64,000 nucleotides of DNA from Tubulanus polymorphus (lineage: Eukaryota; Nemertea; Palaeonemertea; Tubulaniformes; Tubulanidae): contig NC_134036.1 of assembly GCF_964204645.1 (NCBI RefSeq), forward strand, positions 6,395,600 to 6,459,599, written 5' to 3'. Both the position numbers and the translations under genes were made by a program. Numbering within the stretch: the stretch's first letter is position 1; the number at the start of each line of letters is the position of its first letter. Below are positions 1 through 10,492 of the stretch, one piece after another. The notes under the pieces were generated by a model that ran no database searches, had not been told where the DNA came from, and saw nothing but the letters and a program-made list of their open reading frames with translations.

Positions 1-34
1 TTCGGACAGAATTAACGACAGATTAAAAATTTCG

Positions 35-349
<315 letters not shown>

Positions 350-734
350 TTATGCCTTATGATAGAAAAAAAAAAAAAACAATAACAATATTCGTTTGAA
401 AATAAAGATTTCTCGTCGACAAAATCTGGAGATTCCACTGGGCCTAGCTGCACAGTCGTGAGTTAAGGCCAAAAGTGGTGTTACATCTTTAACACGGAAC
501 GAGTTTATACTGGACTTTAGTTGTTAGATTGGGCATAGAATCAAGTTGGACTGAGACTGGTCTTAGATCTAAGGCATGGCTCCTGCAACAGACCCCTCGA
601 TTCAAACTGCATCGCAGACTAAGATAGATTATAGCCGAACAAATGCGTTCGTATTCGCAATATCTTGCTTATATCAGCATTTCTAGAATTCTAGAATTTC
701 TAGAGAGCGGGAGAGAGAGATACCGAATAGATAA

Positions 735-840
735 TACAGCGTGGCGTATATAAGTTAAACGCCTGGAGGCAGTTACTGTAAAAACGGTCTAAACTTTCTG
801 TGCACGACAGCGGATTTCAGCATGTATCATGTATCCGTCT
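735..840 (+). promoter_or_regulatory. Conserved core-promoter-like block, unit 1
   Basis: A TATATAAG box at 747-754 lies inside a GCGTATATAAGTTAAACGCC palindrome-like segment and is followed by a block (GGCAGTTACTGTAAAAACGG) kept in all three units and in the decayed fourth copy near 55,840. A TATA box with strongly conserved downstream sequence suggests a + strand core promoter. What it drives is unknown; the only candidate downstream is the weak two-exon remnant ending at 2,096. Inference from conservation, not proof. Confidence 0.4.
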
Positions 841-1639
841 AGATCAAAGATATATTTACACTGATTTCGTGCGCCGCAAGAAAACCAGCGAATAACTAAT
901 TTATAAATCACAATTACACAAAACCTTAAGTCTTATGATATAGGAAAAAACCTTGAAAAAACCTAAATTAGTATATTACAAAGTTTAAGGATTGTGCAAC
1001 GATTATCATGTTTGCCGCGAATGTGGACAAATCGATTGGATTCATCGATGTATTTTGAGGAGCGATAAAGTTTTATTTCTATCAGGGAAAACTTTTGAGA
1101 CGATAGTGTCAGTATTCGGTTGATTAGTGATTAGATTCATTAGATTTGAAGATTTTAGACTAGCTCATTGCGTGCGATTCATATTCTTTCTCGTTTAAGG
1201 GAAGCAACCTTACGCGCCCTGGAATTAAAACGTTTTTGCAAAATTATTTGATAATGGATATGATTGTACGCAAGTAATATGTAGATGTTCATTTTACTTA
1301 TTTCTAGCTTTATGGCGACAGCGAAGCGCGTTTTCCGCTGCCCGCTATTTATTGAGGAAGACGGTTCCGATAAAATAGCGAAAAACAACGCAATGTTAAA
1401 TGTAACAAAATATCAGAAATATTTCTGGTAGGAACTTCCAACCTAGCACTTTGATAGTTTTTCATTGCAATATGTATAATCGATACTATTGTTTAATTGG
1501 GATCCATAGAATCTACATAATCTATTTCTGATTCGGAATAGCCGTCATTCGTGAAAATATGCTAGAATAAACTAAAAAAGATACAAATGTGGAATATGCA
1601 CGGTGTCTGATATTGATTTTCGTTGTAATGCAATAAAAT

Positions 1640-2096
1640 CATACTTACGTTGAACATTTGACGCGGTAAGAATTGTAGGCTTAGAGCGCTGCGATTCATA
1701 CAGCGAGTGTATGACACGTGGATTGTGTTTACACAGAGGACAGCGTGCGCGCGGTAGCAGAATATGGCGAAAAGTTTCTTTTGAAAATATTTCGTCCAAG
1801 TAATGATTTAAATTTGGTGGCTGATTCGGGCCACGCCGACATTTTTCGAGCACGAAAAATCTCAAAACAAAATTGATAGCGAGAAAACGAATATTAACGC
1901 GAGAAGACAAATATTAGCGCAAGAAAACAAATATTTAGCGCGAGAAAACAAAATAATATGTTTTCTCGCGCTAAATATTTGTTTTCTCGCGCTAATGTTT
2001 GTTTTGGGGACCCCTGGAAATGACCGTGAGTGCGTTGCAAGCCGCGGACGAAACGGCGTATCCTACTGATCTGACATTTTTTAACTTCGAATCATA
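1640..2096 (+). pseudogene. Putative two-exon gene end, unit 1, interrupted by insertion
   Basis: I do not recognise the protein. An exon end coding NHTYVEHLTR is followed by a splice donor (CG|GTAAGA after 1,665). A second exon from about 1,744 codes VRAVAEYGEKFLLKIFRPSN and then runs into a 200-base fold-back insertion (about 1,812-2,013). After the insertion the reading resumes as LEMTVSALQAADETAYP up to a TAA at 2,094-2,096. The same exons are uninterrupted in unit 2 (stop at 20,239). Conservation of splice sites and reading frame suggests a former gene on +, but the penultimate exon has no clear 5' border. The opposite strand of this block is also open, so the coding strand is not certain. 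A faint likeness to innexin tails was considered and not relied on. Confidence 0.3.
1812..2013. mobile_element. Fold-back insertion specific to unit 1
   Basis: Relative to unit 2, which reads straight across at about 20,147-20,155, unit 1 has about 200 extra bases. They hold three to four tandem copies of a 20-21-base motif (GCGAGAAAACAAATATTA type) followed by an exact inverted copy: TAGCGCGAGAAAACA is mirrored by TGTTTTCTCGCGCTA around a short A/T loop at about 1,953. It interrupts the putative exon. No target duplication was established. Confidence 0.6.
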
Positions 2097-2321
2097 AACA
2101 GTAAACAAGCCAATCATTGATTCATTTACTAGCAGCTTTATTGGATCAAATTATGACACGGAGTTTGAATTATAAATTCAATTCGAGTTAAGCTATTTCT
2201 CAACGTGCAAAACCTTTTCAGTCAGTAGGTATCCTGCCGACTGTGGTTTAGTTTCATAATGGGATATTACCCGAACAACCGCAAATTCATATCCCATTAT
2301 AGGTCCTTATCGCCATAACGA

Positions 2322-3234
2322 TTAGCTACAAAATCCGGCTCTGCATTTTTTGTCGCAACAGTCAGAGCTATAGTAACAACTATCTGCTTTTTTCATGCAA
2401 CGTCGAGTCCCTGAAAGTAAGAAATTGAAAATGGAATTTTGAAGTGAAACAAGCTTTTCTTACTTAAGTCAATGTATAATTCCGAACCCAGAGCATATGT
2501 AGAACCGGTAATGATCCCGACGATTGGGATCTTAGAAGCCACTCATTGTTGTCGATCATTTAGACGAACGAATGTATTTAAGAGTTGCATGTTCATAAGA
2601 TCAATATTTCAGGTCAATTGAATGGACTGCCCGCAAAACCAGCTATCCCGCCAGATGGTGCGATGAGCAGTAGATCGTTCGTTGTCAAAATTAGTTCATT
2701 TTCAATTAACTTTGAAATGGATTGTAAGACTCCTGAATCCATGTATTATCACAGCACTCGCCAAATATAAAAAACTTTTATTCTTATTATGAGATTTGGA
2801 GATTTTCTTCATAAATAATTGATTCATCTAAGTGAAGAGTTCATTCAGATTTAATTGATTTGAAGATGAAAATTGAACGCGACAAACAATCTACTAGCGA
2901 ACCTAATGGATCCTCGCCTGCCATATGCGGAATCCTCGATTACCACATTAGCACACTGCGGCTACCCCATTGATTCTAATCAGTATATGAGCATGTAATA
3001 TTATCTATGAGATGTAATTCGTTGAATTAATTCGTTCGATAATCATCTACTTAATCGATAAATAACTACTAAATGTGAACTGATAATTACAAATTTTAAT
3101 TAATGCGTATTATTCGTGGAATCGTACGAAATCGTGTATTGTATTCCCGGTTACTTACGTGCGTCTACAATGGCCACGGCACTGACGACAATCACAGCAA
3201 CAGCACACATTCGAGTCATTAAATGAGCCAGCAT
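2322..3234 (-). CDS. Secreted cystine-knot (ICK) peptide precursor, ICK1 copy 1
   Basis: Two exons. Exon 1 (3,234-3,159) starts at an ATG coding a hydrophobic signal peptide (MLAHLMTRMCAVAVIVVSAV) and ends in phase 1 at donor C|GTAAGT. Exon 2 (2,410-2,322) follows a TTTCAG acceptor and codes the mature part. Together they give 54 residues; 76+89 bases are in frame. The mature peptide is about 29 residues, has TRR just before the first cysteine and the framework C-x6-C-x5-CC-x3-C-x4-C, the classic inhibitor-cystine-knot pattern. A polyadenylation signal (AATAAA on -) lies at 2,152-2,147. ICK peptides can be hormones (agouti family), antimicrobials or ion-channel toxins; which applies here cannot be read. 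Exon 1 is homologous to exon 1 of ICK3 (8,174). The longer open frame upstream of the ATG is probably 5' UTR. Confidence 0.82.
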
Positions 3235-4129
3235 TTTCGCGCCTAGAATTTTACTAAAATATTTGAGGCCATGGAAATTACAATATCCGTGATAAGACGA
3301 TGAGCAAAAATCCCACAATGAATCAAAAAAGTTTATTTCAAAATTATAAATATTCCGGGTGATTGCCACCACCCATCTTCAGTCTAAAAAAATAATTTAA
3401 AAATTACCACTCGGAATATTTCTAATTTCAAATAAGCTTTTTAGATTCATTCATATATTGTGGGATTTTAACTCATGAATGATATCTATTAGCAATCACA
3501 AATTCTGATTATGCAAAAACTTTCAACGGGCTCTCAGTTAATGAACATTTTGTCAGGTAATGTACCAGGTTTAGAAAAATGCAGCTCTGCATATAACGGG
3601 TTTTCTGTATTTCTGGTTTGAATGCTGTTCCATAAGTTCATTCTTTTTTAATCTATTGTATCGTATCGTCCTTGCAATCAGAAGGAAAGTACGTTGAAGC
3701 CCAAATTTATAGGGTGCATATATAAATGAAGGTTCCAGCGAGAAACATCAAACTAAAAGGTAAAGAAGAAATCGCGCTGATATCCGTAACCGTTTGTTCA
3801 CATAGAATAATCGCGGCTCGTTGTCGAAAATTCAAATGAAAAGTGTGATAGACATAATAAAGAGCTGAATTTCTGATAAGGTATCGCATTGACTGGAACG
3901 GGAACGGTGTTTTTACTCTCCGCATCCTCGTTTAGACCCTATCTTAATCCAAATACCATCCGAACGAAATTGACAAAATCAGGACTCGCCATAGTTTAGA
4001 CAAGCGTCGTTAGAATCTATTCTTTTTATGAAATTGATGAAATAATTAATCTGCGTTTTTATGTATTTTGTTTAAATCTATTTCTTATTTCAACATTTGA
4101 TCGTAAAAAATATAGATTTGAATTACCAG

Positions 4130-4450
4130 TATTTTATCGACGGACCTACCTCAGTCGCTTGTTCTGACGTATTCAACTTTTCGAATCGAAAATGTCTCGT
4201 TTTCCCGAGCTAGCACAGTCGACGAATGAATAAAACACATCGCGCGTAAAATAGTATACGTGTTGAAATAGAAATCGAAATTATAGCGATATACTACACA
4301 CAGCTCGATATAGATTGAAACTCGCGTCGATGTGTTTGTTCAATCGCTTCGCACCCGGCTCTTCAAAATCGATCCACGCGCATCACTATCTCACTCACAC
4401 TGAGCCATGAGTATAATGTTTCGAACCTACGGGATATCATTATGTATATT
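4130..4450 (-). promoter_or_regulatory. Duplicated upstream block of ICK1 (unit 1)
   Basis: This block, about 0.9-1.2 kb upstream of ICK1, has a diverged second copy at 6,240-6,540 upstream of the ICK2 exon (shared CAGTCGCTTG/TAGTCGCTTC, CGTCGACGAATGAAT and ATCGATCC..CGC.CATCAC motifs). An inverted relic is at 57,905-58,015. The block therefore travels with ICK genes and is a candidate promoter or 5' UTR exon region. Inference from position and conservation. Confidence 0.35.
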
Positions 4451-4625
4451 TAAATCAGCTGTCGCCTTTCATAATTTATGAATATAAATTTTTCATATGC
4501 TGTTTGAGTATTTTCGCTCGTGTGCGGTGAATACCTACACAGAACGCATCATTCTGACTAGAAACAGGTCTTAAATTGCGATTGAAAGTGACTATTGAAT
4601 CCGATCGATATTTTTGATTGGAGGT

Positions 4626-5050
4626 TTCCTACGCGTGTTTTGTCGACCACTATGTGCGGTCCCGACTACTGCCTCCCCAGGTAGGGATTCGAACCTGATG
4701 GCGTCGCTACACTCGGCCACGGCACGAAACCCTGCCACAATAGACCGAATGCGGCACCGATCAGATTGTTCGTTGTATAATCACTAAAGCAAAGTTCACG
4801 GAAGAACTATCGATCGGATAACCCGGACTAAATTGGATAAAACGGGTTTTCTAATTGGCTAATATTGTAATCATCTAAGCTTCGTGTGCATCTGTACACT
4901 CGGTCTAGTGTGGCAGGGTTTCGTACCGCGGCAATCTCGATGCCGTCATGTTCGAATCCCTGCTGGGGGAGGATGCTGACTGCCGAGTAACTATCTTAGA
5001 CCTCAGTAATGACATCATGTGCAAATACATCGTGTACAGTGGTCACGCTA
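4626..5050. repeat. Inverted pair of tRNA-like SINE heads, unit 1
   Basis: On the - strand at about 4,745-4,650 an A-box-like GTGGCCGAGTG and an exact B box GGTTCGAATCC resemble the promoter of a tRNA-Ser/Leu-derived SINE. On the + strand at about 4,907-4,980 a diverged copy reads TGTTCGAATCC. The two arms (about 120 bases) pair across a spacer of about 160 bases, with outer ends (TTTTGTCGACCACT and AGTGGTCACG) also mirrored. Present in all three units. Not intact tRNA genes: no acceptor stem or anticodon arm could be built. Confidence 0.55.
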
Positions 5051-5359
5051 TTGCGTCATATTGACCGTCATCTGGTCATAGATGACTAATTTCGCCCGAG
5101 TGTACTGGTCTGCAAAGTCTTGGAGAAATGATTCTGCCTGAATGAGATCCGTCTTGTTAACTTCTCCGGTGTATATAGTTGAAAGAACTGCTAAAACTGA
5201 ATCGTTTGCTTTTATTTGATTAACTGATTTGCATATATTTGCATATATTATATATTCATCATAGTCAGTCAGTAACCTGGCTGTGATTTAGTTTTATAAT
5301 CGCATATTTCCCAAAACCACCGCGAGTAATCCGATTGTAAACCCAATTTTCACCAACGA

Positions 5360-5436
5360 TTAGCAACACCTTGCCTGGTTACATTTGCCGCTGCAACACT
5401 CAGCATCGTGGGCGCAAAGACCCAAGTTTGTGCAAC
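5360..5436 (-). CDS. Cystine-knot peptide exon, ICK2 copy 1, signal exon not found
   Basis: After a TATAG acceptor the frame codes 24 residues with C-x5-C-x5-CC-x3-C-x4-CC and a TAA at 5,362-5,360. A polyadenylation signal on - lies at 5,216-5,211. The intron just upstream (TTTTGATGTGAAACAGAGCT) and the 3' flank are clearly homologous to those of ICK1, so this is an old tandem duplicate of that gene. By position its exon 1 should end near the donor-like GG|GTGAGTAAC at about 5,650, but no frame there gives a start codon plus signal peptide in the needed phase, and 5,680-5,930 looks like inserted repeat DNA. Either exon 1 lies further upstream (a hydrophobic stretch near 7,560-7,670 on - is one candidate) or the gene is dead. 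The seventh cysteine distinguishes it from ICK1 and ICK3. Confidence 0.5.
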
Positions 5437-5639
5437 CTATATTTTATAATAGAAACAATGAATTCAAATAGAATTTTGATGTGAAACAGAGCTCTTACTT
5501 AAAAGCGAGGAAATAATTGACTCGCTATCGTTCGAGTCTATACGTTCATTCGTTAAACAAATACTCAATGTTAACTGATGAATGCAAATTTGTGTATTTT
5601 ATGCAAGACATCCAATGGCATTCTTATCATTTGTCCAGT

Positions 5640-6240
5640 CGTTACTCACCCGCAGCGATAGATCTAAATCTAGAAGTACATAGAATATAAACAGGTGGTT
5701 TGCAGGCGCGTGTCGAGCTTTTCTGAGGGGCACGTCTATTTCAAGAAAAACGTTTTTCCCTGCAAAGTGTCACTTAACAGTTAAAAAGGACAAAAAACGC
5801 TTTTCATCTTCCAAAAAAAAACACTTGAAAATTGTATCAAAAATTTGCAAAATCTTGACCCAAATTGTTTTTACACTGACTTTGAAAATTAAAGGGGGCT
5901 CGTTCGCTTCCCCCGGACCCTAAACCAAATTAAGTAAATGAAAGAAGTGACAGGAAGGATAAGCCTACACTGTTCCTACTGATCCCTTACCTTAATTTCT
6001 TCCCATTCTTAAAAAACCCAAAAAACATCCTCCCAACGACTCGCATAATTAGTAGACATTTGCCATCTCATTAGTTGAGACTAACGTTTGCCGAAAATCT
6101 AACTTAATATGATGAGAAAGATGAAATTTTACTTCTGTCGTCTTTCTGATGTGATATATGCTGCATGTTAAAGTGTATATCGCTTTGTCGATGGACAATC
6201 AACGGCCGATTACGAATGATGTGGATTTGAGTATTTCTTG
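5640..6240. other. Intergenic, probably old repeat insert
   Basis: Between the ICK2 exon and its upstream block. Contains poly-A rich stretches and a G/C-rich palindromic piece (AAGGGGGCTCG..CGCTTCCCCCGG). No splice-supported exon was found. Kept nearly unchanged in units 2 and 3. Confidence 0.4.
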
Positions 6241-6603
6241 AGCATAAGAGCTTTTCTTGCCTTAGTCGCTTCGTTCAACGTAGCTTTTTCAACGTTCGAA
6301 TAGAGAATATCTCGTTTTCTCGAGTCAGGATCCGTCGACGAATGAATATAACACATAGGATGAAGCGATCATTTATACGTTCTTAAGACATATTCAAAAA
6401 AATTCCAACATTTGCACAGCTTAATATTAGTTACCCCTCTAATGTTTGATGATTCTTGCAAGCTGAATCGATGCGAAACCGAAAACTTTTAAAATAGATC
6501 CTCGCTCATCACTATTTTCTCACACAAACCATGCGTATATTTCTTTTTGTCATTTGTTCTCGCGGGAAATAATTCTTTTCATATATTAACCTGTCATATG
6601 TAG

Positions 6604-6845
6604 CCAGCATCACCATCATCGCCTTCATTGTCACCACCACCTTCTCCAGCATCTCCATCATCACCTTCTCCAGCATCACCATCATCGCCTTCATTGTCAC
6701 CACCACCTTCTCCAGCATCACCATCATCACCTCCTCCAGCATCACCATCATCGCCTTCATTGTCACCACCACCTTCTCCAGCATCACCATCATCACCTTC
6801 TCCAGCATCACCACCGCAATCATCACATCGACTTCCCCAGCATCA
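6604..6845. repeat. 66-bp minisatellite (three copies), unit 1
   Basis: Tandem 66-base unit built from CATCACCATCATCACCTTCT / CCTTCATTGTCACCACCACC variants. Units 1 and 3 have three copies, unit 2 has two. Both strands are open (Ser/Pro-rich on +, Met/Val/Glu-rich on -), which follows from the triplet composition and is not evidence for a protein. Confidence 0.85.
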
Positions 6846-7835
6846 CCATCATCACAAATCAATTGACTATCAATTCAAACTACGTCATCATCGTCGTCAT
6901 AACATCCACCATCACACACTCATTATCATAATCACTCTCTCCGCCATCTCCACCATCCCAACCTCCACCTATTGAGCGAGTCATCTAGTCACCCAATCGT
7001 CCGGTTAATCAGTCGGCTACGAATATACTTTTTAATCGGATTCTACGCCTGGGTCGAAGAAAACCACTCACAGAAGTGATCTTAATGGATGGTGCAGCAA
7101 AGCGCGTGAAATTCACAAATTCTCACAAATCCAGCGACGTTATTCTTTCTTGAGCAGACCATACGCACCTTTCGAAACTAGTTCATTAATGTAAATTTCA
7201 CTCTCATTCCTAACTAATATCTTTGCCCCCGCCTCAAAGCGAATGTACTTACACCATTAATTTATAAAATTCAGCAAAAAACATATGTTTTTAGAGTGTA
7301 AGGGTGTCGTACAAGTTCGATTATTAAACCGCGAGCTTCAATTATGTATATTATATCAACAAGCAGCTGACTTATTCCTATTCATTTTGTCTAACCAATA
7401 AAGCGCTTGATGTATAACCACCTGCTGCAATAACGTTTCGAGTTCCTGAAATTTGCGACCGAAAAATAATCATCGTGAATAGAAAAGCAAACACTCTACT
7501 ACACGTTGTTCTAAACGTCCCGTTCCTATAGGCGTTCTAACGAATACTTTACAACTAACAGCGGCAGTTGTGGGCAGGACGTACGAATCCAGTATAGGTA
7601 AAGTAAGTATGAATGCAATAGAATAGAAAGGATGCGATACGTATGACATACATCAATACCTAGATTATGAATCTATACAAAACGAGGTTTCACAGTCGAA
7701 TCAGTTAATACCTATTCGACGGGGGCCAGATGCTCGAAAGGTTGGTTGAAGCTTTCGAGTCGATAGCTGAAATAGAGACAATCAAAAGTTCATTATTGTT
7801 ATGAGAATATTCATAGCCGTGTTAACCAGGTTTAA

Positions 7836-8018
7836 AATAAGTAACGAGACGAGTAGTACTGTATAGGTTAACTATTTATTTGACGTACGAGCTTTCGCTT
7901 CTAATGAATAGAAGCTTCATCACTCATTCACCTGATGAAACTTCTATTCATTAGAAGCGAAAGCTCGTGCGTCAAATAAATAGTTAACCTATACAGTACT
8001 ACTCGTCTCGTTACTTAT
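7836..8018. repeat. Fold-back (hairpin) element 5' of ICK3, unit 1
   Basis: Two arms of about 84 bases are almost exact inverted copies (ATAAGTAACGAGACGAGTAG at the left is mirrored by CTACTCGTCTCGTTACTTAT at the right) with a loop around CATCACTCATTCACC. It ends about 155 bases before the ICK3 start codon in all units. Unit 1 has the best matched arms; the left arm is shortened and diverged in units 2 and 3. Could be a fold-back MITE, or a transcribed hairpin in the ICK3 5' region. Confidence 0.8.
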
Positions 8019-8173
8019 TATTATTATGGTATTCTATCCGGCGATTATCTTCGAACATATTTTTAACGTGTAGCCCCTGGATTGTTTCATACAAGACGAA
8101 TTATTTCGTTCATATTCAAGTTCGGTTGATGGGTAATATCGATGTTCTCCGTTTCTAGTTCGATTTCTAGGCG

Positions 8174-8856
8174 ATGAAAATGCTTGCTTATCTATTAACT
8201 CGCGTATATGCGATCGTCGCGATTGTGGTCAGTGTTGCGTCATTTGCGGAGGCATGGGGTGAGTGGTCACGTCTGACAATTGATTACAGAAATTTCCATC
8301 GGATTCATCGGAGGAAACAACCTAAAAAAATTCAGATAGACGTTTCAAACCCATCGAAATTTAGCGAAAAGTTTCCAAATATTTAATGCAGACATTTTTG
8401 CACGGCATTTTACTGAGTAATTTTTCATAGAAATATATCACGATCAAGTGATTAGACTTACGTATTCCAAATTATAAAAAATAACCTTTCAGATAACCTC
8501 TCATTTGTTCCCGAATATTTTCTAAAAAAGGCATTTACTTTTGGGCTATGGTAAAATAAAAAACCGGCTCTGATTAATGCGAATTTAGTCGGGGGATTGA
8601 AATGGGATAAATGCTTTGCGTGCGGGCGGCTATCAACCCTCAATGCTAACATATCGCTCTCTCGTCTAAACGGATCTACCTGAACCCGGGCTTAATAATA
8701 GAATTTAGTAAAATACTGTTGTTTTTGAATGTAAATTTCATTTCTTTTGGTCATATTTTAGCTTGCGGCTCCATAGGCCAATCGTGTAAGGCTTCCATCG
8801 AATGCTGCGACCCTAACCCTTGTCAAAACTCGGTGTGTACACCGTACGCGGGCTAA
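8174..8856 (+). CDS. Secreted cystine-knot (ICK) peptide precursor, ICK3 copy 1
   Basis: Two exons. Exon 1 (8,174-8,258) codes a signal peptide starting MKMLAYLLTRVYAIVAIVVS and ends in phase 1 at TGG G|GTGAGT. Exon 2 (8,762-8,856) follows TTTTAG and codes the knot, C-x6-C-x5-CC-x4-C-x4-C, then a short tail ending in Gly before TAA. Total 59 residues, 85+95 bases in frame. The terminal Gly could be an amide donor (inference). Intron position and phase, signal peptide and 3' UTR are shared with ICK1, which lies on the other strand. Polyadenylation candidate AATAAA near 9,013. Reading through the donor would give a 70-residue protein without the cysteines; the conserved splice sites argue against that. 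Function unknown: hormone-like, antimicrobial or venom-type knottin are all possible. Confidence 0.82.
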
Positions 8857-8859
8857 TCG

Positions 8860-10480
8860 TAGATGGTAAGTTGTTGTAATCGGATCGTGGTGTTTGTCGA
8901 AATATCCGATTATGAAACTGAACCGCAGTCACGATACCGACTGACTGTGAAAAAGCTCGAATTGGATCTATATTTTAACTGCGTTGTGAGATCTGGTCTT
9001 ATAATCAAATCCAATAAAATGAAAGTAAATAAATCAATACGAGAGTCATATAAGTTATCTATAAAGCGCGGTTTCATCATCAGTCATCGATATTGTAGAT
9101 CCACGTTTTTACTTAAACTCGAAAAGCACGACGTAGTAGTCCGATGCAGCTATATGGTCCAAACACATTGCACACGTGACGATGTTCGGTGTCGTTGCTG
9201 CTCTGTATATTTGGGAATACATAAAAAGGTCTTCAAACAACAGACGAGTGTAAACCAGTAGTGTGTCCTACCGAGTCATTAAATGTGGTTACAATTGTTT
9301 TTCTCTTTATAATTTACATCGTGAGTGAACCAACTATAATCCAGACTGAAAATACTTTCAACTATCTACAAGTGTAAACCAATTTGGATCAACTTAGATT
9401 GTATGGTCTGGTCAGTTAGGTCTGGTATGTGTGGATATGGCTTTTTGATGTGTTATCTCAACACGTAACAGCCATTAAAAAGGCGGAAGATACAGTCACG
9501 TGAAATGAATAAATTCGACAACAAATATCATTAAATAAAACATTCGGATTTTTTTATAACAACGATTCGCATAAAACTACAATATACACACTATCTATAA
9601 TGTATACCCAACGGCGGGGGTTCGGGTTCCTGCTGAGCCAGGTTGGGCGTGTCTACTGAGCTAGAGTTTCGCATAGGATAAATATTTACAATACAGTATT
9701 AGCTTAATCTGTAAATTCAGGAGTATACCACTGACCAGGGCCTATACTTTGAGGACAAAATAATCACTAAGATGCATCATTCACAGTCCATCGAAGTGTA
9801 TCGTATACACACTTTTATCTCACTTCGTATTCTGTATCACAACGATAATGATGATTAATACATTTCCTAAAGAAAAGTGAACGTTGCATGTTTCGATACT
9901 GCGGCATAGGAACAACAATTACCACGAATTTTTCATTATTAATGAAGAATTAGTCATCTTGCCGGATAGGCACATAACAGCTGGACAATTTATTTCGGTT
10001 GGCATCGTGGGTTGTGGATGTGGGTGCCTGACCTGAATGACAACGATTGAATGTCGTGTCTATAGGAGTGACGGCTATCCGACCTGATAAGTTTTACTTC
10101 ACGCAATTATCATTGACATATTAATTAATGATATATCAAACAATAGATCGACTCGAGATTATTGAACGTGAATAAAACGGTGAAAGTCAAACGGAATACT
10201 TATCGCAGTGATATTTAGTGCTGAGCCTATTACTATAAAACTGAGCGAATTTGGACAAATGACAATATTTTCACACAAATCATATCGCGCGGGGAGGGTA
10301 TTTTGACAATGGTAACCCAATATTGCATAATTCATAAAAAAAAACGATAGGCTAGCTGTAATGCCCCTTAGGGCTCTTGTTTATGCCCTAAAATCAATTA
10401 TCCCCATCAGAAAATGCTTTCAGAAATCAGAAAACAACGTTTTGACTGGCAATATATTCTAATTACCCTGCGCTGGGTAA
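8860..10480. other. Conserved non-coding spacer between ICK3 and receptor gene, unit 1
   Basis: Holds the ICK3 3' UTR, then sequence nearly identical in all three units, including GGGGGTTCGGGTTCCTGCTG at about 9,617 and TTAATTAATGATATATCAAA at about 10,121. A part of it (9,600-9,680) recurs, diverged, at 63,655-63,745. Cysteine-containing frame 9,100-9,260 (+) is in the 3' UTR and unsupported. No gene seen. Confidence 0.5.
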
Positions 10481-10492
10481 AACTGGATGAAT

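Noticed and set aside
4650-4745. tRNA gene
   Set aside because: A and B box are tRNA-like but no cloverleaf with anticodon and acceptor stem can be formed; SINE head is the better reading.
6628-6975. Ser/Pro/His-rich open frame on + (also at 24,779 and 42,827) and Met/Val-rich frame on -
   Set aside because: Both strands are open because of the CAT/CAC/TCA triplet minisatellite; no signal, domain or splice support.
8174-8386. Unspliced 70-residue frame at ICK3
   Set aside because: Frame beyond the donor is not conserved in unit 3, while donor, acceptor and knot exon are.
8863-9261. Cysteine-rich frame on + after ICK3 (also 27,160 and 45,244)
   Set aside because: Lies in the 3' UTR; the N-terminal part differs in frame between units and there is no signal peptide.
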